A stretch of DNA of 64,000 nt from CBDBLK01 sp965243145. Its GTDB lineage: Bacteria > Bdellovibrionota > Bacteriovoracia > Bacteriovoracales > Bacteriovoracaceae. Position numbers and translations under genes: made by a program. The notes under the pieces were generated by a model, which was not told the origin of the DNA, did not search any database, and was given only the letters and a program-made list of their open reading frames with translations. Positions within the stretch are counted from its first letter, which is position 1; each line of letters starts with the position of its first letter. Shown here piece by piece: positions 1 through 10,608 of the stretch. The stretch lies in the NCBI GenBank assembly GCA_965243145.1, contig CBDEUB010000002.1, forward strand, positions 2,108,001 to 2,172,000, read 5' to 3'.

Positions 1-1
1 C

Positions 2-3000
2 GCTGCGAATGTTGGTTCAACAAAAGTGGTGGGGAATTGCAACGATCCAACGGCGCAAATTCAAATTTCTTACGGTGAGCAAATTCTGGCGGAGACGGCC
101 TGTAATGGCCGCGAATTTAGTGCTGAATTGGATTTGAGTTCTCTCGATGACAGCACACTCAACTTAGGGGTCAGTATAACCGACGAGGCCGCCAATTCGT
201 CGTACATGTCTCTCGATTTAGTGAAGGATGTCGTCGCTCCCGTTGCGGCCATTGCCCATCCGACCGAAGGAAGTTTTGTCAATGCGGCCGGTGTCGGTTC
301 GGTGAAGGTCACGGGCACTTGTAACGATGCGGGGGCGCAGGTTCAGATTTCTGCCGGTGATCAAACGCTGGCGAGTGCAGTTTGCGACGGCCGCGGATTT
401 AGTGCCGATTTGGATTTGAGTGCTCTTGACGATGGTGCGATCAATTTGAAGGCCTCCATTTCCGATGCGGCCGGAAATTCTGGCCTTGTTTCTCTCGATT
501 TGGTCAAAGATATAACGAAACCCCGTATCTCTGTAACTACTCCCGTCGCTTTTGTTTCTTTGGCCAACCAGAGCAAATTTATGGTTATGGGGACTTGTGA
601 TGTTTCCCGAGCAAATGTCCGCTTTTCTTCTCAAGAGATGAATTTAGGAAGCACCAATTGCATTGTGGAAGATGGGGTCATTGCCAGCGGCCACTTTCGC
701 GCCGAACTTGATTTGGCCCAAATTCCCGATGGCCTTTTCGAGTTGATCGTTGCTATTCAGGATCGGGCCGGTAACGCTTCCCAAGCGCATGTTTCTGTCG
801 CCAAGGACACTATTGCTCCGGAGCTTGTCATCACGGGATTGTCGGATGGAGGGACATTTGTTCACTCTGCAAATGAGACTTCAGTGTCTCTTCAGGGGCG
901 TTGTAACGAGGAAGGGGCCACCATTCTTTTTTCTCAAGTGGATGTCGATACAAAAAACCCGAGGAGGCAATTGGGGCAAATTGGTTGCGAGCAAGGGGCC
1001 TTCCTCGTCGAACTCGATTTGGCCTCCAGTGCAGACGGTGCGCTCTCCATTATGGCCATTGTAAGGGATGCGGCCGGAAATAGAGCAACATCCTCGCTCG
1101 ACTTGATCAAAGATTCGATTGCCCCCAAATTGGCCATAACTTCGCCAGCAGCGGGAAGTTTTGTCAACGCTGCCGGCGTTTCTTCTGTGAAGGTCGAGGG
1201 CGCTTGCAATGATTCGGAGGCGCAAATTCAATTTTCTTCCAGTGGAGAGCAATTGGCGCGCGTTGCTTGCGACGGCCTTAGGTTTAGCACCAATTTGGAT
1301 TTGAGTTTAGTCGATGAAGGCGCATTTGGCCTGGAGGCCAGCATAACGGATATGGCCGGCAATTCGTCGAAAACTTCCCTCGATTTGGTCAAGGATACTG
1401 TGGCCCCCACTTTGGCAATGGCCCATCCGGCGGTGGGAAGTTTTATCAATGCTGTTGATGCTGCCTCTGTAAAAGTAGGGGGAAGTTGCAGTGATTCGGA
1501 GGCACAAATTAAAATTTCTTCCGGTGGGCGAATGTTAGTGGCCACCCGTTGCGATGGCGGAGAGTTCAGTGCTGGCCTGGATTTGAGTTATCAGGGTGAG
1601 GGCGCACTCAACTTAGAGATCGAGGTGACGGATATGGCCGGGAATTCGTCCCGTGCATCTCTTGGCCTAATAAAAGATACTGTTGCTCCTGCTGTGGCCC
1701 TGAACCATCCGGCAGCGGGAAGTTATATCAACGCAGCTAACGCTCCTTCTGTAAAAGTTAAAGGCACTTGTGATGGCCCAGAGGCGCAGGTTCAGATTTC
1801 TTTCAGCGGACAAACTTTAGCAGCAGCATCTTGCGATGGCGGCGAATTTAGCGCCGATTTGGATTTAAGTTCTCTCGACGATGGCACACTGGTCTTGGAG
1901 GCCTCTATATCCGACGCTGCCGGCAATACAGGCCGTTTTCCTCTCAATGTGGTGAAGGATACGGTGGGGCCTGATATTTCTATTGTTGCTCCCGTTGTGT
2001 TTGCCTCTCTGGCCAATCAGAGAAAATTTATAGTTGTGGGGACTTGTGATGCCCCTCTGGCCAATATTCGCTTTTCTCACGGAGAGTCCGATTTGGGAAG
2101 CACCAGTTGTATTGCCGACAACGGAGAGGACTCCGGCGGCCATTTCCGCGCCGAACTTGATTTGGCCCAAATTCCCGACGGCCTTTTTGCTGTAAACGCT
2201 GCCATTCGGGATCGGGCCAGTAATGCTTCTCAAGTGCAGCTTTCTATTACGAAGGATACCGTTGCTCCGGAACTTGTTGTCACGGGCCTGGCAAACGGGG
2301 AAAAATTCGTCAATTCTGCCAACCAAACTTCCGTACCTCTCCAAGGACGGTGTAATGAAGCAGGGGCCACCATTCTTTTTGCCGAAGTAGAGGATGCTAC
2401 GGAAGAACCTAGCAGACAGTTGGGACAAGTTCTTTGTGGCGGCAGCGGGGATTTTCATGCGGAACTCGATTTAAGTGCCAGTTCGGAAGGTGCACTCGGC
2501 ATAGTCGCCGTTATGCGGGATGCGGCCGGAAATAAAACGGCCTCTTCTCTCGAATTGATGAAAGATTCCGTCGCTCCTGTTGTGGCATTTGTCCATCCGG
2601 TCGCGGGAAGTTTTGTCAATGCGGCCAATTCTGGCCCAGTAAGAGCATCGGGAACCTGTGATGATTCACAAGCACAAATTCAAATTTCTACTGGAACTCA
2701 TGTCCTGGCGGTGGTTGCCTGTGATGGGCGCGAATTTGCTGCCGACTTGGATTTCGCTTCCCTTGCCGAAGGAGCACTTGATTTAGAGGCCAGGATTATG
2801 GATGTGGCCGAAAACTCGTCGAGCGCGTCTCTCCAATTGATTAAAGACAGTGTTACTCCCGTTGCAGAGTTTACCCATCCAGCGGCAAATAGTTTTGTCA
2901 ATGCCGCTAGTGCCAGCGCTGTGAGAGTGGAGGGCATTTGTGATGATTCCCAGGCGCAAATTCAAATTTCTACTGGTGGCCAAACTCTCGTTATGGCCAG

Positions 3001-6000
3001 TTGTGACGGAGGCAAGTTTGGTGCCGATTTGGATTTGAGTTCCCAGAGTGAAGGAATCCTTATCTTGGGTGCGATGATACTGGATGCGGCCGGAAATTCA
3101 TCGGCAACATTGCTCGGTTTGATCAAAGATACTGTCACTCCAACTCTGAATATTACCCATCCCGCGGCAGGAGATTTTGTCAACGCGGCCGAGGTTGCTT
3201 CAGTAAGAGTGTCGGGAACCTGTGATGATTCACAAGCACAGGTTCAAATTTCCTCTGGAACTCAATCCTTGGTGGTGATTGCCTGTGACGGGCGCGAATT
3301 TAGTGCCGACTTGGATTTTTCTTCCCTTCCCCAAGGGGCATTTGATTTAAAGGCCAGGATTGCGGATAAGGCCAGTAATGCATCCAGCGCGTCTCTCGGT
3401 TTGGTGAAGGACACCACGACTCCAACATTGTCCATCACTCATCCAGCGGCGGGAAATTTTGTCAATGCTGATAATGTTCGTTCAGTGGAAATGGCGGGAG
3501 TATGCGACGACCCATTGGCCCAGGTTCAAATTTCCGTTGGCGCAGAAGTTTTGGCCACAGCAAATTGTGATGGCCATAAATTTAGTGCTGATTTGGATTT
3601 AAGTTCTCTCGACGATGGGGTGATTGCCCTGAAGGCAATCATTTCGGATAGGGCCAACAACTCGTCGAGCGCAACTGTCAATTTGGCCAAAGATGCCCTG
3701 ACTCCAACATTGGCCATTGCTCATCCCGAGGCGGGGAGTTTTGTCAATACCGGTAATGTTGGCGCAGTCAAATTGTCGGGAGTGTGTGACGACCAATTGG
3801 CACAAATTCGGATTTCTGCCGGAACTCAGGTTTTAGCGAATGCAGATTGTGACGGCCATTCGTTCAGTACCAACTTGGATTTGACTTCTTTCAATGATGG
3901 CCCACTTGACTTAGAGGCGAGCATTGCCGATGCGGCCGGCAACTCGTCTGTGGCCTCTCTGAATTTAATGAAGGATACAGTTGCTCCATCTCTGTCGGCG
4001 ACTCATCCGGTAGAGGGAAGTTTTATCAATGTTGATAATGTTCATTCGGTGAAAGTGGCGGGAACTTGTGATGATCAATTGATACAGATTCAAGTTTCCA
4101 TCAATGCGCAAGTTGTGACAACGGTTGGCTGTGACGGCAGTGAGTTTACTACCGATTTGGATTTGAGTGCTTATAGAGAAGGTGATGTGGCCCTTGCCAT
4201 TGTTGCAAGAGATGAGGCGGGCAACACTCATCGCCTGACACGGGCCATGGTTAAAGATACTGTGGCACCTCAAATTTCTGTTATCGCACTTGCCCACTTT
4301 GCTGGCCAGATTAATGAAAAGCGTTTTGTAGTTGCCGGGTCTTGCGATTTTCCAGGCGGCAGTCTTCAACTTTCCAGCAACGGCAACCTTTTGGGAAGCA
4401 CTGATTGCACCAGCGCGCTCGAAGGGGAGGCCCTGGGGCATTTCCGCACCATACTTGAGGTGGATCAGATTTCCGATGGCGTTTTTACAATTGATGCCAG
4501 TGCGCAGGATGCAGCGGGAAATGTTTTTACAACGGCACTTTCCGTGGTGAAAGATACCGTTGCTCCCGAGCTTGCTATTACAGGCCCGGCCGAAGAAAGT
4601 TTTGTCAATTCGGATAATGTCTCTCAAGTGTCATTTCAAGGCAATTGCAATGAGGAAAACGGAACGATTGTCTTTTTGAATGGCGATTCCGATTCGGAAC
4701 ATTTTGGAGATTTTTTGGGGCAAACTTTTTGTCAAAATGGCCATTTTAATATTGAACTCGACCTTAGTTCTGTTGAAGAGGGTGCTCTTATTGTAGAGGC
4801 CCGTATTCAGGATGAATGGGGCAATATAAGGTCGTCAAAAACTTCAGCATTTAAAGATACTACACTTCCCAGCAATGTTGTCGTGGACATTCAAAACATG
4901 AATGTTATTAATCAATCCAATAGTAAAAAGTTTCATATTGAGGGGAATTGTGAAGAACCTGATGCTGTCATTCGTTTTTCCGTTGGTACGGAATATTTGG
5001 GAGAAACTGTTTGCGATGGAAAATCTTTTGATATTATTTTGGATTTAAGTTCTCTACCGGAAGGAAATACTGAACTGGTAACTGCTATTGAGGATACTTC
5101 TGGGAATTTGAATAATTCTTCTCTGAAGTTAATTAAGGATAGCGTAGCGCCAAACTTCGCAATTGCGAATCCTGCGGCGGGAAGTTTTGTAAATGTTGAA
5201 AATGAAGACTCGGTTGTTGTTTCGGGAACTTGCAACGATCCGGAAGCAAAAGTTCAAATTTCTAATGGAAATCAAGTTTTGGGAACGGCGGATTGTGATG
5301 GTAACGCTTTTAGTACCGAACTCGATTTAAGTTCAGTTCAGGAAGGCCCAGTGAATTTAGTGGTGGCCATCGAAGACAATGCAGGCAATGCGGCCGAATC
5401 TTCTTTTGGCCTGATCAAAGATGCAACTGCTCCGATGATTGCTTTCACCAATCCGGCAACAAACAGTTTTATCAACGCTGCCAACGCAAATGCTGTCAAT
5501 GTTGCTGGAACCTGTAACGATTCCAAGGCCAATATTGAAATAACCGACGGAAAGCAATCTTTGGGAAAAATAAACTGTGATGGCAAGGCCTTTAAGGCCG
5601 TGCTCGATTTGAGTTCATCGGTGGAAGGGGCAATCAATTTGGCCGCCACAATAACTGATCATGCCGACAACTCGAAAACTTCTTCACTTGCCGTTATCAA
5701 AGACACGATCGCCCCAGTGATCGCTTTTACTGTCCCTGTGGTAGATAGCTGGATCAATTCTGCTCATGTGATGGCCGTGAAAATTGTTGGCACTTGCGAC
5801 GACTCCAAGGCCAGCATCGAAATAACCGATGGAAAGCAAACTCTGGAAAAGACCAGTTGTGATGGCAGCACTTTCAGCGCGGAACTCGATTTGAGTTCCC
5901 ACGAAGAAGGGAACATCAATTTAGTGGCGGCCATAGAAGACGGTGCTGGCAATTCGAGCGCGTCTACTCTCAGATTGGCCAAAGATACCACTGCTCCGAT

Positions 6001-9000
6001 CATTGCTTTTACTCATCCAACGGCAAATAGTTTTGTCAACGCCGCTCGTGCAAATAAGGTGGAAATTGCTGGCACTTGCGACGATTCCAAGGCCAATATT
6101 GAAATAACTAATGGAAAGCAAACTCTGGAAAAGGCCAGTTGTGACGGCAGCGCTTTCAGTGCAGAACTCGATTTGAGTTCCCAGGGAGAAGGGAACATCA
6201 ATTTAGTGGCCACTATAGAAGATGATGCCGGCAATTCTGGCGTGGCCACTCTAAGATTGGCCAAAGATACCACTGCTCCGCTGGTTGCGTTCACTGGCCC
6301 AATAGAAGACAGTTTTATCAATTCCGGCAATGTCAATGCTGTCAGTGTTACGGGAACTTGTGACGATCCCAAGGCCCAAATTGAAATCAGTGATGAAAGT
6401 CAAACTTTGGGCCAGGCGAAGTGTGATGGCAGTGCTTTCAGTGCTGAACTCGATCTGAGTTCCCATAAAGAAGGGGCGATCAACTTAATGGCCACCATAC
6501 GCGACAGTGCCGGCAATTCCGGCAAGTCTTCTCTTGGCGTTGTCAAAGATACCATGGCCCCGACTGTGGCCTTCACCCATCCGGTAGCATCCAGCTTTGT
6601 CAACGCTGCAAGCGTGGGGGTTGTTGAAATTGCAGGCACTTGCAATGATTCCGGTGCTCATATTGGAATCGTTGCCGGCAAGGAGACTCTGGGAAAAGCA
6701 AGCTGTGACGGCAGTGCTTTTGGTGCTAAACTCGATTTAAATTCCCATGATGAAGGTATTGTCAACTTGGTGGCCACGATAGAGGATGAGGCCGGCAATG
6801 CCAACACTTCTTCTTTGAAATTGATTAAAGATACGGCCGCCCCGACAATCGCTTTTACTCGTCCGGCAACAGACAGTTTTGTCAATGCCGCCGGTGTGAA
6901 TACTGTGAATGTTGCGGGAACTTGTGACGATTCCAATGCCCAAATTGAAATCACTGATGGAAGTCAAACTTTGGGCCAGGCGAAGTGCAATGGCAGCACT
7001 TTTGGTGCGACACTTGATTTGAGTTCTCACAAGGAAGGAGTGATCAATTTGGTGGCCACTATAGAAGACAGTGCTGGCAATTCAGAGAAATCTTCTCTTG
7101 GAATTGTGAAAGACACACTTGCACCTGGCGTTGCTTTTACCAATCCTCAAACGGGCCATTTTGTCAATTCTGCAAACGCAAATGCTCTCAATGTTAAAGG
7201 TACTTGTGATGATTCCGCGGCCAGTATTGAAATCACCGACGGTGGGCAGATTTTGGAAAAAACAAATTGTGATGGCAGCATTTTTGACACAAAAATTGAT
7301 CTCAGTTCCCACCAGGAAGGGAATATCAATTTGGTGGCCACCATAAAGGATAGCGCCGGTAATACAAAAACTTCTTCTGTTGGAGTGGTTAAAGATACGC
7401 TCGCCCCGACGGTTGCTTTTACTCATCCGGCCTCAGATAGTTTTGTCAACGCTGCCAATGTAAAGGCCGTGGATATTGCGGGAACTTGTAGCGAAGAAAA
7501 TAACGACATTCAAGTTTTTGATGGAGATAATATCCTTTTGGGAAAAACTGCCTGTCAAAAAGGCAAATTCAATCTCGTGTTGGACACTACTCTAAATGCC
7601 GAAGGGGTTTTAAATTTGGTCGCGGTGATTCAAGATGCCGCTCAAAATACTGGCCGTGCCCATTTGCCTCTCAATAAGGATACGGCGGTTCCGGTCGTTG
7701 TTTTGGAAGGCCCTTCCCCAGACAGTTTTATTAATGCCAATAACATAAAAGCGGTTGAGGCCACAGGCCAGTGTGATGACAAACAGGCCAAAATTTCTTT
7801 TTCAGTGGGAAAAAATGTTTTGGGAAATGCAACTTGTGATGGAACTCGCTTTACCACAACTTTGGATTTCAGTTCATACCCTGAAGGGAAACTTTCTTTG
7901 GCAACCAGAGTTGAAGATAATGCCGGCAACCAAAGTGATTCTATTTTGAATTTGAGTAAAGATACTGTCTCTCCCAATATCGCAATAACCAGTCCGGCCG
8001 TGGAGAGTTTTGTCAATTCTTATACTGTCAAATCCGTAACAATCGCTGGAAATTGTAACGAAAAATCGGGCGTGGTTCGCCTTTTGCATGGAACACAGGT
8101 TTTGGCCAAAGGCGTTTGTGATGGAACTGATTTTAGTATCAATACAGACTTATCTTCGCTAAAAGATGGCAAACTCACATTGACGGTAAGTGTTGATGAT
8201 ATTGCTAAAAATGAAGCACGGTCAGATATTGTTCTTTTGAAGGATGTGAGTCCTCCAGAGTTGGCCATCACACTTCCTTATCCAAGGAGTTTTATCTCGG
8301 CCAAAGAGGTGAACGCATTGAAAATTGTAGGTACCTGTAGCGATGCTGAAACCCAAATTTATTTTTCAGACGAAGTTAAAAGCCTTGGAAGTGCCGTATG
8401 TGATGGAAAGGCCTTTAGCACGGCCCTCGATTTTACCTCAACATGGGAAGGGGCCTTGATTTTTACCGCTTTTACTCAAGACCTTGCAGGTAATGCGAGC
8501 AGAATCACCCTGCCTCTCATTAAAGATACAGTATCACCCACTATCTCCATTACAACTCCTACTGGAGGCAGTCATATCAACTCTGGAAGTATGAAATCGG
8601 TAAAGGTTTCGGGTGCCTGCAATGATTCCCAGGCGAGTGTTCGCCTTTCAGAAAGTGGCCGGCTTTTGGGGCGAAGTGCTTGTGATGGAAAAAAATACAG
8701 CGTTGATATTGATCTTTCAACTATCGACAAGGAGAGTTTGACTTTAGAGGTCGTCATTACCGATGTGGCGGGCAATTCAAATTTGGCCAGTATCAATTTA
8801 ACTAAAGATAAAAGTGCTCCCAGTATTGCTTTCATCAATCCAATAGATGGATTTAAAATTACTTCTGCAAATGTCAGATTCCCCGTGATGGTATCGGGCC
8901 ATTGTAATAACTCCACTTCTCTGATTGAGCTTGCAATAGATGGGAAGGCCCTCAAGAAGGGAATTTCTTGCGATGGTAAAAAATTTAGTGCCAATGTGGA

Positions 9001-9096
9001 TTTTTCTTCTGTAAGTGAAGGAAATAAAACTTTGGTTGCCAACATAGTCGATCCGTTTGGAAATTCTGGCCAGGATGATGTGAAAATTGTTAAGAA
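2..9096 (+). repeat. Array of 32 Ig-like coding repeats with an invariant Cys pair
   Basis: Each unit is about 280 bp and encodes a pattern like APxxAFTHPAxxSFVNAAN, a VxGTCxDSxA strand, a second Cys in CDGxxFSAxLDLSS, and DxAGNSSxxSLxLxKD. I read through all 32 units (the first is cut) and found both cysteines in every one, which fits one disulfide per domain. A longer two-domain variant cassette (FVSLANQxKF... followed by ELVITGL...) occurs three times, starting near 511, 1957 and 4255, so there is a higher-order duplication. Units are diverged rather than identical, which argues against recent expansion. Confidence 0.9.
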
Positions 9097-10570
9097 TGTA
9101 AGGCCTTTTGTTTCTGTTTGGAAAACCAATAGCGCTCATGAATCAATACAACTTCATCTCAAAAAGGGAGGAACATTTAACTTTACAGTAGATTGGGGAG
9201 ATGGCAGTTCCGTAGAGCATATTACTTCTTATGACGATGAAGATATTGATCATACTTATATTTCTCCTGGAAAGTACACCGTTGTTATTAATGGCCTTTG
9301 TAGTGGCCTGGATGGAAGCGATAACTTTGGCAACAACACGGGCTATCGAAGACAGCTTACCGAAATCCTCGACTTGGGAAATGTTGGTTGGACGAGTTTG
9401 GAAGCGGCCTTTTTGGGTGCTACTCAACTAGTGCAGGTTTCCGGTGGAGATACATCCCAGGTAACCAGCATGAAAGAAATGTTCCGCAAAGCGCGCAATG
9501 TAGTGCTTGACACTTCTTCTTGGGAAACTGGCAATGTTACAGATATGAGTTACCTCTTTGCTGGTGCCTCTCGTGCTAACCCTGATGTAGGCCAGTGGGA
9601 CACTGGCCATGTCGTTAATATGGAAGGCATGTTTTACGGTGCTAAGAACGCCATTCCGGAAACTTCCAATTGGAAAACGGGGAATGTCAATAACATGAAG
9701 CATCTCTTTGCCAAAGCGGAGAAGGCCGATCCCGATGTGAGCGGTTGGGATACCAGCAAGGTCACAACTTTGGAGGCCATGTTTTATGGTGCAGTCAGTG
9801 CTGATCCCCAAGTGAGGGATTGGAAAGTCGGCCAGGTGGAAAATATGGCCCAAATGTTTGAACGAGCGACCAATGCCAATCCCGATGTTGAACTTTGGGA
9901 CACGAGCAATGTTTCCAACATGATGGCCATGTTTGCCAAGGCCTCCAAGGCCAATCCCAATGTGAGCAAGTGGAAGACGAACAAGGTGACCAATATGAGA
10001 AGTCTCTTTGAAGATGCGGCCAATGCTGCTCCTGAAATGAGCGAATGGAAAACCGGAAATGTTATTACCATGCGCCGTATGTTTAAGTTGGCCATTAAGG
10101 CCGATCCCGATGTGAGCAAATGGGATGTCAGTAATGTAGAGGATATGAATTCCATGTTTGAAGGGGCCATAAAAGCAAATCCCGATGTGAGTCAATGGAA
10201 AACAAGTAAAGTCGTCAATTTTATGAGAATTTTTGCAGGTGCGACCAGTGCCAAACCCAATGTGGATCAATGGGATATGGGCCAAGCAATTTTTTTATTG
10301 AGTATGTTTGATGGAGCGGTTAATGCAGACCCGAACATGGGGCAGTGGGATTTTCGTTCAGGTGCCATTGCGGTTCAAAACCTTCTCAAAGGAACTGGCC
10401 TATCCGATGAGCATTACTCGCAATTTTTAGTTCATCTCAATGAAAAGAATCCCGATTTTAGGCCTAAAACGATTAGAACAGAGGCCCAATATCACGGTTC
10501 TGTGGCCAACATTCGTGCACAATTGTTGGCCAAAGGATGGCGTATTGATGATCAAGGAGAATCTCCCTAG
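2..10570 (+). CDS. Giant Ig-like repeat surface protein with BspA/DUF285 tail (5' end outside window)
   Basis: The reading frame is open from base 2 and its first residues already lie inside a repeat, so the true start is left of the window. About 3,520 residues are visible. Three parts follow in order: 32 Ig-like repeats of roughly 93 residues to about base 9096; a segment at 9097-9460 with a PKD-like VDWGDGS motif; then eleven or so 25-residue repeats of the BspA/DUF285 type (MxxMFxxAxxAxPDVSxWDT), and a short C-terminal tail. No sortase motif, RTX repeats or autotransporter barrel is visible at the C terminus. The family is known for extended cell-surface or secreted adhesins; binding to a surface or another cell is inferred. 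The stop is followed 38 bp later by an ExbB/ExbD pair on the same strand, so the genes may be cotranscribed. Confidence 0.9.
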   Translation, partial: AANVGSTKVVGNCNDPTAQIQISYGEQILAETACNGREFSAELDLSSLDDSTLNLGVSITDEAANSSYMSLDLVKDVVAPVAAIAHPTEGSFVNAAGVGSVKVTGTCNDAGAQVQISAGDQTLASAVCDGRGFSADLDLSALDDGAINLKASISDAAGNSGLVSLDLVKDITKPRISVTTPVAFVSLANQSKFMVMGTCDVSRANVRFSSQEMNLGSTNCIVEDGVIASGHFRAELDLAQIPDGLFELIVAIQDRAGNASQAHVSVAKDTIAPELVITGLSDGGTFVHSANETSVSLQGRCNEEGATILFSQVDVDTKNPRRQLGQIGCEQGAFLVELDLASSADGALSIMAIVRDAAGNRATSSLDLIKDSIAPKLAITSPAAGSFVNAAGVSSVKVEGACNDSEAQIQFSSSGEQLARVACDGLRFSTNLDLSLVDEGAFGLEASITDMAGNSSKTSLDLVKDTVAPTLAMAHPAVGSFINAVDAASVKVGGSCSDSEAQIKISSGGRMLVATRCDGGEFSAGLDLSYQGEGALNLEIEVTDMAGNSSRASLGLIKDTVAPAVALNHPAAGSYINAANAPSVKVKGTCDGPEAQVQISFSGQTLAAASCDGGEFSADLDLSSLDDGTLVLEASISDAAGNTGRFPLNVVKDTVGPDISIVAPVVFASLANQRKFIVVGTCDAPLANIRFSHGESDLGSTSCIADNGEDSGGHFRAELDLAQIPDGLFAVNAAIRDRASNASQVQLSITKDTVAPELVVTGLANGEKFVNSANQTSVPLQGRCNEAGATILFAEVEDATEEPSRQLGQVLCGGSGDFHAELDLSASSEGALGIVAVMRDAAGNKTASSLELMKDSVAPVVAFVHPVAGSFVNAANSGPVRASGTCDDSQAQIQISTGTHVLAVVACDGREFAADLDFASLAEGALDLEARIMDVAENSSSASLQLIKDSVTPVAEFTHPAANSFVNAASASAVRVEGICDDSQAQIQISTGGQTLVMASCDGGKFGADLDLSSQSEGILILGAMILDAAGNSSATLLGLIKDTVTPTLNITHPAAGDFVNAAEVASVRVSGTCDDSQAQVQISSGTQSLVVIACDGREFSADLDFSSLPQGAFDLKARIADKASNASSASLGLVKDTTTPTLSITHPAAGNFVNADNVRSVEMAGVCDDPLAQVQISVGAEVLATANCDGHKFSADLDLSSLDDGVIALKAIISDRANNSSSATVNLAKDALTPTLAIAHPEAGSFVNTGNVGAVKLSGVCDDQLAQIRISAGTQVLANADCDGHSFSTNLDLTSFNDGPLDLEASIADAAGNSSVASLNLMKDTVAPSLSATHPVEGSFINVDNVHSVKVAGTCDDQLIQIQVSINAQVVTTVGCDGSEFTTDLDLSAYREGDVALAIVARDEAGNTHRLTRAMVKDTVAPQISVIALAHFAGQINEKRFVVAGSCDFPGGSLQLSSNGNLLGSTDCTSALEGEALGHFRTILEVDQISDGVFTIDASAQDAAGNVFTTALSVVKDTVAPELAITGPAEESFVNSDNVSQVSFQGNCNEENGTIVFLNGDSDSEHFGDFLGQTFCQNGHFNIELDLSSVEEGALIVEARIQDEWGNIRSSKTSAFKDTTLPSNVVVDIQNMNVINQSNSKKFHIEGNCEEPDAVIRFSVGTEYLGETVCDGKSFDIILDLSSLPEGNTELVTAIEDTSGNLNNSSLKLIKDSVAPNFAIANPAAGSFVNVENEDSVVVSGTCNDPEAKVQISNGNQVLGTADCDGNAFSTELDLSSVQEGPVNLVVAIEDNAGNAAESSFGLIKDATAPMIAFTNPATNSFINAANANAVNVAGTCNDSKANIEITDGKQSLGKINCDGKAFKAVLDLSSSVEGAINLAATITDHADNSKTSSLAVIKDTIAPVIAFTVPVVDSWINSAHVMAVKIVGTCDDSKASIEITDGKQTLEKTSCDGSTFSAELDLSSHEEGNINLVAAIEDGAGNSSASTLRLAKDTTAPIIAFTHPTANSFVNAARANKVEIAGTCDDSKANIEITNGKQTLEKASCDGSAFSAELDLSSQGEGNINLVATIEDDAGNSGVATLRLAKDTTAPLVAFTGPIEDSFINSGNVNAVSVTGTCDDPKAQIEISDESQTLGQAKCDGSAFSAELDLSSHKEGAINLMATIRDSAGNSGKSSLGVVKDTMAPTVAFTHPVASSFVNAASVGVVEIAGTCNDSGAHIGIVAGKETLGKASCDGSAFGAKLDLNSHDEGIVNLVATIEDEAGNANTSSLKLIKDTAAPTIAFTRPATDSFVNAAGVNTVNVAGTCDDSNAQIEITDGSQTLGQAKCNGSTFGATLDLSSHKEGVINLVATIEDSAGNSEKSSLGIVKDTLAPGVAFTNPQTGHFVNSANANALNVKGTCDDSAASIEITDGGQILEKTNCDGSIFDTKIDLSSHQEGNINLVATIKDSAGNTKTSSVGVVKDTLAPTVAFTHPASDSFVNAANVKAVDIAGTCSEENNDIQVFDGDNILLGKTACQKGKFNLVLDTTLNAEGVLNLVAVIQDAAQNTGRAHLPLNKDTAVPVVVLEGPSPDSFINANNIKAVEATGQCDDKQAKISFSVGKNVLGNATCDGTRFTTTLDFSSYPEGKLSLATRVEDNAGNQSDSILNLSKDTVSPNIAITSPAVESFVNSYTVKSVTIAGNCNEKSGVVRLLHGTQVLAKGVCDGTDFSINTDLSSLKDGKLTLTVSVDDIAKNEARSDIVLLKDVSPPELAITLPYPRSFISAKEVNALKIVGTCSDAETQIYFSDEVKSLGSAVCDGKAFSTALDFTSTWEGALIFTAFTQDLAGNASRITLPLIKDTVSPTISITTPTGGSHINSGSMKSVKVSGACNDSQASVRLSESGRLLGRSACDGKKYSVDIDLSTIDKESLTLEVVITDVAGNSNLASINLTKDKSAPSIAFINPIDGFKITSANVRFPVMVSGHCNNSTSLIELAIDGKALKKGISCDGKKFSANVDFSSVSEGNKTLVANIVDPFGNSGQDDVKIVKNVRPFVSVWKTNSAHESIQLHLKKGGTFNFTVDWGDGSSVEHITSYDDEDIDHTYISPGKYTVVINGLCSGLDGSDNFGNNTGYRRQLTEILDLGNVGWTSLEAAFLGATQLVQVSGGDTSQVTSMKEMFRKARNVVLDTSSWETGNVTDMSYLFAGASRANPDVGQWDTGHVVNMEGMFYGAKNAIPETSNWKTGNVNNMKHLFAKAEKADPDVSGWDTSKVTTLEAMFYGAVSADPQVRDWKVGQVENMAQMFERATNANPDVELWDTSNVSNMMAMFAKASKANPNVSKWKTNKVTNMRSLFEDAANAAPEMSEWKTGNVITMRRMFKLAIKADPDVSKWDVSNVEDMNSMFEGAIKANPDVSQWKTSKVVNFMRIFAGATSAKPNVDQWDMGQAIFLLSMFDGAVNADPNMGQWDFRSGAIAVQNLLKGTGLSDEHYSQFLVHLNEKNPDFRPKTIRTEAQYHGSVANIRAQLLAKGWRIDDQGESP
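9461..10356 (+). repeat. BspA/DUF285 25-residue coding repeats
   Basis: About eleven tandem units of 75 bp encode MxxMFxxAxxAxPDVSxWDTxxVxx. This is the 26-residue surface-protein repeat known from BspA-like and Mycoplasma surface proteins, usually in ligand-binding or adhesive proteins. Here it forms the C-terminal end of the giant protein. Confidence 0.85.
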
Positions 10571-10608
10571 AAGTATAAAAATCTAAATAATAAAAAAGGA
10601 AAGGGATC

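Noticed and set aside
9428..10285. 285-codon minus-strand frame with repeats
   Set aside because: The regularity comes from reading the BspA/DUF285 coding repeats backwards; the plus frame is clearly the coding one.
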